DNA of 40,037 nucleotides from Ilumatobacteraceae bacterium (GTDB lineage: Bacteria > Actinomycetota > Acidimicrobiia > Acidimicrobiales > Ilumatobacteraceae), in NCBI GenBank assembly GCA_017859785.1, contig JAFMMJ010000013.1, forward strand, positions 1-40,037. Reading direction: 5' to 3'. Made by a program: the position numbers and the translations under genes. The notes under the pieces are model-generated. The model did no database searches. It was not told where the DNA came from and saw only the letters and a list, made by a program, of their open reading frames with translations. This document shows, piece by piece, positions 14,206 through 21,926 of this stretch. The stretch's first letter is position 1; every line of letters starts with the position of its first letter.

Positions 14206-17019
14206 TCAGGCGAGGTACGCCTCCGGAACCGGCTTGAGCGGCCGCGCGTACCACAGGGGTCGACGAAGACCGTTCGGGCCAGGTGCCGGGCGGGTCTTGG
14301 TCAACCAATCGAGGTACGCCTCGCGGCTCTTCGCTGTGTCGACGACGACATCGCCGTACTCGTCGCCTTCCTCAGCCGGGCTCACGTGCACCCGCTGGTG
14401 CCAGCACTGCATGCCCGAGATGGGATCCGGCTGCACCGCGAAGGTGAGGTTCTGGTGAACGCCGGTGTCGTTCCACCAGATGCGCTCGGTATCGGGATCC
14501 GAAGAGCTGTACGACTTCATGCCTTTCGTCCGGCGAAGTCGCCAACTCGTGCCGTCGTTGTCGATCATCGCGAGGCCGTTGCCCCAGGAACGAGCCTTCT
14601 CCTCTTCGATGCGCCAGCGACCCATGTGGTGCGAGGCCGCCACGACTCCGGGACGAATGCCCTCGGTCCTCCAGGCGGAGATCACGAAATGTCCGATCCT
14701 CGTGGACACGCGAACCAGTCCGTTCTCGGCGATGCCGAGTCGCTCGGCGTCGCTCGGATGGATCCAGAGTGGATGACGGTGAGAGATCTCGTTCAACCAC
14801 TTCGAGTTGGCCGACCGGGTGTGGATGAGCGTCGGAATACGGAATGTCGGAAGCAGGATGCGCTCTGACCCTTCGAGGTCGAGGTCCTCCCAGTGGACAT
14901 GTGAGGGAATCCACTTCGGCGTCGCGTACTCGTCCCAACCCCAGTCGCTCAGCGTGGTCGAGAACAACTCCAGCTTCTTCGACGGTGTCGGGAAGCCCTC
15001 CTTCAACTCGCCATCGACTTCGATCGCCGGCGAGCCGTCGCCGAGTTTGGCGAGCGCCAGTCCGCTGAGCGACTCGCTTGAGCCGTCCCAAGTGCCCTCG
15101 GTGCCGGGCTTGCGGAACACACCGGTTGAGTCCTTGGTGCACCCCTCGACCGCTGATGGGTCAACCGGGCGCTCGTAAGGGCGGTACGGGTCGCCGGGAA
15201 CGGCGAAGGCACCGCGGTCGCGCATGTACTCGAGCGGGCTCTGGCCGGCTTCGGTGGCCGCCTCGACGAGTCCGGGCACGCTGTCGGAGAACATGCGGCC
15301 GTAGTACTCGTCGATTCCCATCGGCGTGCCGGGACGTTCATCGCTCTCGAAGAACTTGCGGATGCCGAGCGAGCCATCCGGATCGATTCGCCAAGAGAGG
15401 TCAATCCAGAACTCGTTCTCCTCCCAGACTTCGCCGACATTGAACTGATGCGACCGCGAGTCGGGTCCGACCTCCTCGCCGTTGAGTTCGGCGTAGCGGC
15501 GCATCACCGGCTGCCGGAACCCGATCCAACGGCCGGCGTGGGTCTCGTAGGAGGCGATGTCGTGACGCTCGCTGCCAACACCCATCGGCAAGACGTAGTC
15601 AGCGAACCACGAAGTCTCCGACCAGGTGGGCGTGAGAGCGACATGACAGCCGACACGGTCGGTGTCCTTCAGCGCCTCGAGCCAACTGAACCCGTCGGGA
15701 TTGGTCCACACCGGGTTGTAGACCCGCGTGAAGTAGGTGTCGAGACGTCCACGGCCCTCGTTCAAGAAGTGGGGGAGGAGGATCGACATCTCGTGGTAGG
15801 CGAGCGGATACTCGATTGGCCAGTTGAGCTCGTTCCACTCCTTGATCGGCTGGCCGCCCTTCGGCGGAGCAGGCGTGAACTTGTTCCAGCCGTTGCCGCT
15901 GGTGCCGCCGGGCGTGCCGACCGATCCGGTCAGCACGTTCACGAAGAACAGCGTGCGGGCGACCTGCCAGCCTCCGAGGTTGCCGGCTCCGGCAGAGCGC
16001 CAGTTGTGCGAGGCGAACTTGGTGGGATGACGTCCGATGATCTCGGCGATCTCGCGAAGCGTGTCACCGGAGACGCCGCAGACGTGCTCGGCGCGCTCGG
16101 GGGTGTACTCGGCGTACTCGTCGAGCAACGCCTGTTCGAGGCTCTCGAACTCGCACGGGAGATCGGGCCGGCGCTTTTGCAGGTAGGTCTCCCAGTTCAC
16201 CCAACGCCGCACGAAGTCGCGCTCCCACGTGCCGTTGGCGATCAACAGCCGGGCGATCGTGAGCATCATGAACGCCTCGGTGCCCGGCCACGGCGCGAGC
16301 CAGTAGTCGGCCTTGGCGCCGGTGTTGGAGAGCCGGGGGTCGACGCAGATGACCGTCGCGCCTCGGGCCTTGCCCTCCATGATCCGCTGGGCGTGCGGGT
16401 TGAAGTAGTGGCCGGCCTCAAGGTGCGAGGAGATGAGGAAGATGACCTCGGCATTCGCGAAGTCCGATGAGGGGCGGTCGAGGCCCATCCAGGACTGGTA
16501 GCCGATGCGCGCGTTCGACGAGCAAATATTGGTGTGGCTGTTGTGGCCGTCAACACCCCATGCCGACAGGACCCGCTCGGTGTAGCCGTCCTCGCCGGGG
16601 CGGCCGACGTGGTACATGACCTCGTTGCCACGTCCCTCGGTGATGGCGGTGCGAATGCGGCTTCCGATCTGGTCGAGCGCCTCGTCCCAGGAGATCCGCT
16701 CCCACTGTCCTGATCCGCGCTCACCCACCCGGCGCATCGGATAGAGGATTCGCTCGGGGTCTTGAACCTGGTTGAGGGTGGCTGGGCCTTTGGCGCAGTT
16801 GCGGCCGCGGCTCGCCGGATGCTCGGGGTTGCCCTCAAACTTCGCGACTTCGCCGGTCTCCTTGTCGATGAATGCGACAAGACCACAAGCAGCCTCGCAG
16901 TTGAAGCAGGTCGTCGGGACGAGCGTGTAGTGGCGCTCGACCCGCTCTGGCCAGGCCTTGGCGTCGAGCTCGGTCCAGTCGTGCCACTTCTCGTGCGGCG
17001 GGTGGTTCATGAGTGTCAT
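14206..17019 (-). CDS. molybdopterin (Mo/W-bisPGD) oxidoreductase, SoeA-like by context
   Basis: A 937-aa catalytic subunit of the DMSO reductase superfamily. [4Fe-4S] cysteines C38, C41, C45 and C75 (C-x2-C-x3-C-x29-C). The likely metal ligand is Cys166 in HTNICSSNARIG, as in sulfur-compound and Nap-type enzymes. Large central Mo-cofactor domains and a C-terminal dinucleotide-binding barrel (about 740-900) are present. There is no twin-arginine signal, so it works in the cytoplasm. ATG 17019 has an excellent GAGGAG site 5 bases upstream. It follows the Fe-S/NrfD subunit by 31 bases. Between sulfide and persulfide oxidation genes, the best guess is sulfite:quinone oxidoreductase (like SoeA). 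Other sulfur-oxyanion or polysulfide substrates, or another reaction, are not excluded. Confidence 0.9.
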   Translation of the reverse strand: MTLMNHPPHEKWHDWTELDAKAWPERVERHYTLVPTTCFNCEAACGLVAFIDKETGEVAKFEGNPEHPASRGRNCAKGPATLNQVQDPERILYPMRRVGERGSGQWERISWDEALDQIGSRIRTAITEGRGNEVMYHVGRPGEDGYTERVLSAWGVDGHNSHTNICSSNARIGYQSWMGLDRPSSDFANAEVIFLISSHLEAGHYFNPHAQRIMEGKARGATVICVDPRLSNTGAKADYWLAPWPGTEAFMMLTIARLLIANGTWERDFVRRWVNWETYLQKRRPDLPCEFESLEQALLDEYAEYTPERAEHVCGVSGDTLREIAEIIGRHPTKFASHNWRSAGAGNLGGWQVARTLFFVNVLTGSVGTPGGTSGNGWNKFTPAPPKGGQPIKEWNELNWPIEYPLAYHEMSILLPHFLNEGRGRLDTYFTRVYNPVWTNPDGFSWLEALKDTDRVGCHVALTPTWSETSWFADYVLPMGVGSERHDIASYETHAGRWIGFRQPVMRRYAELNGEEVGPDSRSHQFNVGEVWEENEFWIDLSWRIDPDGSLGIRKFFESDERPGTPMGIDEYYGRMFSDSVPGLVEAATEAGQSPLEYMRDRGAFAVPGDPYRPYERPVDPSAVEGCTKDSTGVFRKPGTEGTWDGSSESLSGLALAKLGDGSPAIEVDGELKEGFPTPSKKLELFSTTLSDWGWDEYATPKWIPSHVHWEDLDLEGSERILLPTFRIPTLIHTRSANSKWLNEISHRHPLWIHPSDAERLGIAENGLVRVSTRIGHFVISAWRTEGIRPGVVAASHHMGRWRIEEEKARSWGNGLAMIDNDGTSWRLRRTKGMKSYSSSDPDTERIWWNDTGVHQNLTFAVQPDPISGMQCWHQRVHVSPAEEGDEYGDVVVDTAKSREAYLDWLTKTRPAPGPNGLRRPLWYARPLKPVPEAYLA

Positions 17020-17050
17020 GGGAACTCCTCGTTGGCGATCGATGTGGTGG

Positions 17051-18580
17051 TCAGGAGAGCGGGACGGACTGGCCGGCGCGGACGTAGGCGTCCTCGTAGC
17101 TGAACAGCCCGATGAGGGCGAGGAGGCCGGCAAGGGCGACCACCCCGTCAGCGAGGCCGGTGGCGAGATCGGCGTAGACGATCGCCGCTGGGGCGACGAT
17201 GCCGATCAGAATGCCGCCGATCCAGAACTTGCGCGCCTGGGCGCCTCGGGTCATCTCGAGGGTGGCGAGCTCGACGGAGCGCGAGCCCTTCGACCAGATC
17301 TCGGTGGCGAGGAGCAAGGCGAGCACACCGAGTCCGATGAGGAACGCAATCCCGACCGCGTCGGGTTCAGGAACATCCACCGCGAGGCCGAGCACGCTGT
17401 ACGTGGCGCCACCGGCCACGAGCGCCTGAGCGAGGAGGGTGGGCAGCAGGAGCGGGGTCTGCCAGAGGTCGCGTCCCTCGCACTGGCCGAAGAGGAAGGC
17501 GGTGTAGCCAGCCACGGCAGCCGCGAGGAGGATTTGAGGCAACACGAGCCACGGCAGAGCGCTGCTCAATCCGATGAGGCCGAGGAGCCCCCACAATCCG
17601 CTGACGCCGGCGAATGCGCCGAGTATCCACGCCCCACGAACCAGCCAGGAGGAGGTGTTGGAACGGGTCAGGATGTAGAGGAAGCGCTTCGGCTGCTTGA
17701 GGTCGGCGATCAGGAGCACGCCCGTGATCGCCGTGAAGACACCCGCGATCACCGCGGGGAGTAGACCGGCCGCGGTGGCCGATTCGCCGTGGCCGAGCAT
17801 GACCATGAGTGCGGCCATGATCATCGCTCCGGCGGCGATGGCCTTCGTCACGAGATAGCCCGAGACCTTCGACTTCCAGGTGATCGCGTGGGTCGTTGTG
17901 TACGCGGTTCTCGCGACCACACCCGAGCCGCTGTGCTCTTTCATGACGTTGGTGATCGTCGGGTGGTCGGGGGTGGTATCCGCCCAGATCATGCCGTCAG
18001 AGGAGATGGCGGTCCTCGTCGGGTCGAGCGAGGCCTGGTCGACTCCCCGGTAGAAGACCTTCGGGTTGGTGCCTTGCTCGGGGGCGCGCACCGCGACCTT
18101 GTCGCGAGCGACGATCTTGGAGATCTCGGAGTTGGGGTCGTCGAGGTCGCCGGTGATGATCGCGTGTGTTGGGCACACCGTCACACAGGCAGGCTCGAGA
18201 CCAACCTCCACGCGGTGGTTGCAGAAGTTGCACTTGTGCGCGGTGTTTGTTTCCGGGTTGATGTAGATCGCGTCGTAGGGGCAGGCGTTCATACAGGCCT
18301 TGCAACCAATGCAGTTGCCGTCATCGAAATCGACGACGCCGTTCGGCGCGCGGTGCAGGGCGCTCGTCGGGCAGATCGTCATGCACGGCGCGTCGTCGCA
18401 GTGGTTGCACCGCATCACCGAGAACGACCGACCGGTGTTCGGGAACGAGCCCGACTCGATGTACTTGACCCACGTGCGGTTCACGCCGAGCGGCACGTCG
18501 TGCTCGCTCTTGCAGGCCACAGTGCAGGCGTGGCAGCCAATACAGGAGTCGCTGGCGAGGACGAAGCCGAGTCGTGTCAT
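17051..18580 (-). CDS. four-[4Fe-4S] ferredoxin subunit fused to NrfD-type quinone-reactive membrane anchor
   Basis: A 509-aa fusion of the electron-transfer and membrane subunits of the Mo complex. Residues 1-140 hold four cluster motifs: C13/16/19/23, C58/61/66/70, C90/93/96/100 and C117/120/132/136. Residues about 140-235 are a soluble linker. Residues 236-500 hold eight hydrophobic helices with an NrfD/PsrC signature (LLIADLKQPKRFLYILTRSN, then SWLVRGAWIL). In most relatives (PsrB/PsrC, SoeB/SoeC) these are separate genes. No signal peptide, so the cluster domain is cytoplasmic, next to the catalytic subunit, and electrons would pass to menaquinone in the membrane. ATG 18580 has GGGGGA upstream. 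Confidence 0.92.
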   Translation of the reverse strand: MTRLGFVLASDSCIGCHACTVACKSEHDVPLGVNRTWVKYIESGSFPNTGRSFSVMRCNHCDDAPCMTICPTSALHRAPNGVVDFDDGNCIGCKACMNACPYDAIYINPETNTAHKCNFCNHRVEVGLEPACVTVCPTHAIITGDLDDPNSEISKIVARDKVAVRAPEQGTNPKVFYRGVDQASLDPTRTAISSDGMIWADTTPDHPTITNVMKEHSGSGVVARTAYTTTHAITWKSKVSGYLVTKAIAAGAMIMAALMVMLGHGESATAAGLLPAVIAGVFTAITGVLLIADLKQPKRFLYILTRSNTSSWLVRGAWILGAFAGVSGLWGLLGLIGLSSALPWLVLPQILLAAAVAGYTAFLFGQCEGRDLWQTPLLLPTLLAQALVAGGATYSVLGLAVDVPEPDAVGIAFLIGLGVLALLLATEIWSKGSRSVELATLEMTRGAQARKFWIGGILIGIVAPAAIVYADLATGLADGVVALAGLLALIGLFSYEDAYVRAGQSVPLS

Positions 18581-18623
18581 GGTTCCCCCAGTTGGGTGTG
18601 GTGCGGATGGTGCGGATGTCGGG

Positions 18624-19826
18624 TCACGCGAGGCCCTTGAGCATGAGGTTCCAGTAGAGGAACGGCAGGCCGTACTTCTTCAGGTACCACATGTCGCGGC
18701 GAGGCTTGACGGTGTTGATCACAGGAATCGAGGGGGTCCGCTTCATCGAGTAGTCGAATTCGGCGAGGAGCATCGCTTGACGCGAGGTGGTGAGCGGGCA
18801 GGAGGCGTAGCCGTGGTATTCGGCGGAGATTGAACGCCCGGACAGGTAGGCGTCGACGTTCTCTGTGACGACTGGCGCTTGCTTGCGGATCGCGGCGCCG
18901 GTCTTCGAGTTCGGGGTGCTTCCCGCGTCGCCGAGGGAGAACACGTTGGGATAGCGCACGTGCTGATGGGTGTGCTTGTCGACCTCGACGTAACCGGGCC
19001 CCTCTCCGGTGGAGAGCGGACTGTCCTTCACCCAGTCGGGTGCTGACTGGCGTGGCACAACATGGAGCAGGTCGTAGGGGAGTGTGCTGGTGCCGTTGGC
19101 CTCGCCGAGGTTGGTGACGGTGACCGTGCGGTTGGCGCTGTCGACGGCGGTGACCTCAGCTTCGGTGTGGAGGTGGATTCCGTAGCCGGCGATCACCTTG
19201 TCGAGCTCGTCGGCGATCTCGGGGATGCCGAAGGCCCGGGCGCCGGGGATAACCAGGTGGATGTCGATCTTGCCGAGCAGCCCCTGAGACTTCCAGTAGT
19301 CCGCAGCCAGGTAGGCGATCTTCTGCGGTGCTCCGGCGCACTTGATGGCTCCGGTCGGCATGGTGAATACCGCGGAGCCCGACTTGGTGCCCCGGATGAA
19401 GTCCCAGGTCTTTGGCGCGAGGTCGAAGCGATAGTTCGACGAGACTCCGTCACGGCCGAGGGTTTCGGCTAGGCCCGACATCTTGTCCCAGTCAAGTTGA
19501 ATCCCGGGGCACACGATCAGCGCGTCGTACTCGTAGACGGAGCCGTCGGAGCACTCGACGGCGTTGTCGTCGGGACGGAAGGCTGATGCCGCCTTCTTGA
19601 TCCACGTAGCACCCTTCGGCATGACCGAGGCCTCAGACCGCTCCGACGTGCTCGCCTGAGACACCCCGGCGCCGACCAAGGTCCACAGCGGCTGGTAGTA
19701 GTGCTTGTCGGAGGGCTCGATCACGGCGACGTCGCTGTGACCCTTCTTCAGCAGGCGAGCGGCGACGGAGATTCCCGCGCTACCGCCGCCGACGACGACG
19801 ATCCGGTGTTTCGCTGTGGTTGTCAT
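18624..19826 (-). CDS. sqr: sulfide:quinone oxidoreductase, type II (SQOR-like)
   Basis: A 400-aa FAD protein that oxidises H2S and passes electrons to quinone at the inner face of the membrane. FAD-binding VVVGGGSAGISVAARL at 10-25; ALIVCPGIQLDW; redox Cys163 in KCAGAPQKI and Cys343 in YASCPLTTS, the two catalytic cysteines of the SQOR (mitochondrial-like) type; SLGDAGSTPNSKTG for the second FAD contact; and an amphipathic C-terminus (YGLPFLYWNLMLKGLA) for membrane attachment. SQR of this type makes a low-molecular-weight persulfide, the substrate of the next enzyme. ATG 19826 is preceded by GGAGAGGGGG. The gene lies 51 bases downstream of the persulfide dioxygenase. Confidence 0.93.
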   Translation of the reverse strand: MTTTAKHRIVVVGGGSAGISVAARLLKKGHSDVAVIEPSDKHYYQPLWTLVGAGVSQASTSERSEASVMPKGATWIKKAASAFRPDDNAVECSDGSVYEYDALIVCPGIQLDWDKMSGLAETLGRDGVSSNYRFDLAPKTWDFIRGTKSGSAVFTMPTGAIKCAGAPQKIAYLAADYWKSQGLLGKIDIHLVIPGARAFGIPEIADELDKVIAGYGIHLHTEAEVTAVDSANRTVTVTNLGEANGTSTLPYDLLHVVPRQSAPDWVKDSPLSTGEGPGYVEVDKHTHQHVRYPNVFSLGDAGSTPNSKTGAAIRKQAPVVTENVDAYLSGRSISAEYHGYASCPLTTSRQAMLLAEFDYSMKRTPSIPVINTVKPRRDMWYLKKYGLPFLYWNLMLKGLA

Positions 19827-19877
19827 GGTCCCCCTCTCCGTTGGCGCGTCGTCCCTGCGCTGGTGCTGAATCGCGCC

Positions 19878-21257
19878 TCAGGCGCTTTGAGTCGTCTCGA
19901 TCCAGGCGCCGTATCCGCCGAGCACGTCGCTGACGTCGTTGAAGCCCCGTTGGCGAAGCAGGCTCGCCGCCACCGACGAGCGGTAGCCGCCGGCGCAGTA
20001 GATGACCGTTGGTCGGCCAGCGTCGAGCTCGTCGAGTCGAGCGGGCAGCTGGCCAACGGGAATGTTCACCGAGTCGGGCACCATGCCCGACTCGACCTCG
20101 CCCGGGTTTCGAACGTCGACAATCTGGATGTTGGCGATCTCAGCGTGGCGGTCGTTGAAGGCCTGCGATGTCAGGCGTGACGCGCGGCGGACCCGGTCGG
20201 GATTCTCAACGAGGACGCGCGTGGTGTCGCTGATCGCGCCGACGACGCGGTCGAACCCGATACGCGCGAGCCGGTTCTTCGCCTCCAATTCGTATCCGTC
20301 CTCCACGAAGAGCACGATGTCGGCGTCGCTCGGGATGATCGAACCGGCGAACTCGGCGTAGCGACCGCCAAGGCCGACGTTGATGGCGCCCTCGAGGTGT
20401 CCGAGAGCGAACTCCTCGGGGGTGCGACCGTCGACGAGCAGGGCGCCGCCGGCGATGGCGCGATCCGCCTCCTCCAGTGTGAGAGCGGCGGGAAGGGCGT
20501 CCTCGTCGAGCAGTTCGCGCTTGCGCTGATTGAGCACCGCGTCGTAGATGAAGTAACTGGGGGCCGGCGGTTGTCCGGCGGTGACCATCTCCATGAAGGC
20601 GTCTCGGCTCGGGGCGCGAAGGGCGTAATTCGTCGACTTTTGATCGCCGATGGTCGAGGTGAGCTCGGTCGAGAGGTTCTTTCCGCACGCGGAACCGGCG
20701 CCGTGGGCAGGAAACACCCGTGTTTCGTCCGGAAGGGTCATGAGCTTGTTGTGAAGGGATTCGTAGAGCTTCTCGGCCAGTTGATCCTGAGTGAAGCCGA
20801 CCGAGGTGAGCAGGTCGGGACGCCCGACGTCGCCGATGAAGAGGGTGTCTCCGGTGAGCACGCCGTAGGGCTCGGTCGCCTCGGCGCTCTCGAAGACGAC
20901 GATGCTCATCGATTCGGGAGTGTGGCCCGGCGTGTGGCGGAACTCGAGCACGACTTCTCCGAGGCTCACTCGCTCGCCGTCGGACATCTTCCGGTGCTCA
21001 AACTCGGGGTTCGCGATGGCGGAGTAGCAGATCTCCGCGCCGGTGGCCGCGGCGAGTTCGAGGTGCCCGGAGAGGAAGTCAGCGTGGAAGTGGGTCTCGA
21101 TGACCATCTCGATGGTGAGGCCGCTCGCCTCCGCGTCGGCGAGGTACTGAGCGATGTCGCGCTGGGGATCGACGACAACCGCTCGGCCGCTGGTCTCATC
21201 GCCGATGAGGTACGAGGCGTGGGAGAGACATTCGAGGTAGTACTGCTGGAACTTCAT
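19878..21257 (-). CDS. persulfide dioxygenase fused to two rhodanese domains
   Basis: A 459-aa fusion. Residues 1-240 are an ETHE1/PDO-type metallo-beta-lactamase fold with Fe ligands and motif residues H56, H58, D60, H65 (THFHADFLSGH), H112 (HTPGHT), D137 (TGDTLFIGDVGRPD) and H185 (FPAHG). It oxidises glutathione- or mycothiol-type persulfide to sulfite and free thiol. Rhodanese domain 1 (about 262-345) lacks the active cysteine: VLFVEDGYE sits where the catalytic loop should be. Domain 2 (about 365-455) has Cys421 in YCAGGYRS and should be active. ATG 21257 has a GAAGGAG site 6 bases upstream. It is the first gene behind the TTGACC-17-TAAATT promoter, and is translated with SQR and the Mo complex. 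Confidence 0.93.
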   Translation of the reverse strand: MKFQQYYLECLSHASYLIGDETSGRAVVVDPQRDIAQYLADAEASGLTIEMVIETHFHADFLSGHLELAAATGAEICYSAIANPEFEHRKMSDGERVSLGEVVLEFRHTPGHTPESMSIVVFESAEATEPYGVLTGDTLFIGDVGRPDLLTSVGFTQDQLAEKLYESLHNKLMTLPDETRVFPAHGAGSACGKNLSTELTSTIGDQKSTNYALRAPSRDAFMEMVTAGQPPAPSYFIYDAVLNQRKRELLDEDALPAALTLEEADRAIAGGALLVDGRTPEEFALGHLEGAINVGLGGRYAEFAGSIIPSDADIVLFVEDGYELEAKNRLARIGFDRVVGAISDTTRVLVENPDRVRRASRLTSQAFNDRHAEIANIQIVDVRNPGEVESGMVPDSVNIPVGQLPARLDELDAGRPTVIYCAGGYRSSVAASLLRQRGFNDVSDVLGGYGAWIETTQSA

Positions 21258-21283
21258 CGGAACTCCTTCGTCGTGTCCTTGTG

Positions 21284-21312
21284 AATTTAGAGGTACGGAC
21301 ATTTCGGGTCAA
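21284..21312 (-). promoter_or_regulatory. sigma70-type promoter of the sulfur operon
   Basis: On the minus strand TTGACC (21312-21307), a 17-base spacer and TAAATT (21289-21284). This is one of the best -35/-10 pairs in the window. One GTCCGTAC site (21293-21300) sits in the spacer. The promoter overlaps the stop codon of the carbonic anhydrase gene and drives persulfide dioxygenase, SQR, the Mo complex and GntR. Confidence 0.7.
21293..21300 (-). promoter_or_regulatory. operator candidate GTCCGTAC, copy 1 (spacer)
   Basis: Minus strand AATGTCCGTACC lies between -35 and -10 of the sulfur operon promoter. The GT-N4-AC spacing matches operators of GntR/HutC-type regulators. Copies 1 and 2 are 27 bases apart in the same orientation. 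Confidence 0.55.
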
Positions 21313-21926
21313 GGGATTGGTACGGACAAAGCGGGAGATTCACCGGCGGGGCCCTCCTCGGTGATCTCGATGAGCCGTCCCGTGGCGAGATCGTGAACTG
21401 CGCCCCGAAGCACAGCGCGCCCCTCGGCGATCGCGTTGCCGAGAGGCCCGCGGTTCCGGCGCAACCGACGAAGGTTGTGGGCGACGTTGGCGGCGACGGC
21501 GGCATCGAGGTCGCCATCGCAGGACTGGCAGGCGGCGAGCATCTCGTCGATGGGCGCGAGGATCGGAGCGAGCACCGGCGCGAGCACGGGGTCCGGGCTG
21601 TCGTCGAGCGCGGCGCGCACGGCACCACAGTTCGTGTGTCCGAGCACGACAACGAGACCGCAGCCAAGATGCTCTACCGCGAACGTGAGGGATGCCACCG
21701 CCCCGGCGGTCGCGCTCGACCCGGCGATCCGGACCACGAAGAGACTCCCGGCGTCTTGGCCGAAGAGCACCGACGGTGGAACGCGCGCATCCGAGCAGGC
21801 GAGTACGGCCGCGGCCGGGTTGTGGTCGGCGACCGTGCCGTCGTAGCCGTGGGTCGCCACATGCTCGTCATGGCGTCGCACGAGCTCCGCCCAGACAGCA
21901 TCGGCGGTTTCCCGATGCTCAGACAC
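21309..21926 (-). CDS. beta-carbonic anhydrase
   Basis: A 205-aa zinc enzyme interconverting CO2 and bicarbonate. Zinc and catalytic residues: Cys44-Ser-Asp46-Ala-Arg48 (ACSDARVP), His97 and Cys100 (GHTNCGAV), a complete set. Start GTG 21926 overlaps the SulP stop by 8 bases and has GGAGGAG 4 bases upstream. Pairing with SulP is known elsewhere for bicarbonate transport; here it stands next to sulfur genes, so either role is possible. The 3' end carries an operator candidate and the -35 box of the next operon. Confidence 0.93.
   Translation of the reverse strand: MSEHRETADAVWAELVRRHDEHVATHGYDGTVADHNPAAAVLACSDARVPPSVLFGQDAGSLFVVRIAGSSATAGAVASLTFAVEHLGCGLVVVLGHTNCGAVRAALDDSPDPVLAPVLAPILAPIDEMLAACQSCDGDLDAAVAANVAHNLRRLRRNRGPLGNAIAEGRAVLRGAVHDLATGRLIEITEEGPAGESPALSVPIP
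21320..21327 (-). promoter_or_regulatory. operator candidate GTCCGTAC, copy 2 (upstream of -35)
   Basis: Minus strand TTTGTCCGTACC, 8 bases upstream of the TTGACC -35 box. It lies inside the last codons of the carbonic anhydrase gene, so the site has been kept within coding sequence. Confidence 0.5.

Noticed and set aside
14189-14308. N-terminal extension of the GntR frame
   Set aside because: It lies inside the end of the Mo-oxidoreductase gene; the winged helix begins well after TTG 14188.
14206-18580. Mo complex as a periplasmic polysulfide or thiosulfate reductase (PsrABC/PhsABC)
   Set aside because: No Tat or other signal sequence on either subunit, and the neighbours are oxidative (SQR, PDO). 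Kept as a lesser alternative.
19878-21257. Frameshift or assembly error joining PDO and rhodanese genes
   Set aside because: One uninterrupted frame with continuous domain spacing; PDO-rhodanese fusions are an established architecture.
20397-21284. 295-aa plus-strand open frame opposite the persulfide dioxygenase
   Set aside because: It is antisense to a gene with complete metal-binding and rhodanese motifs; such long shadows are usual at this GC content.
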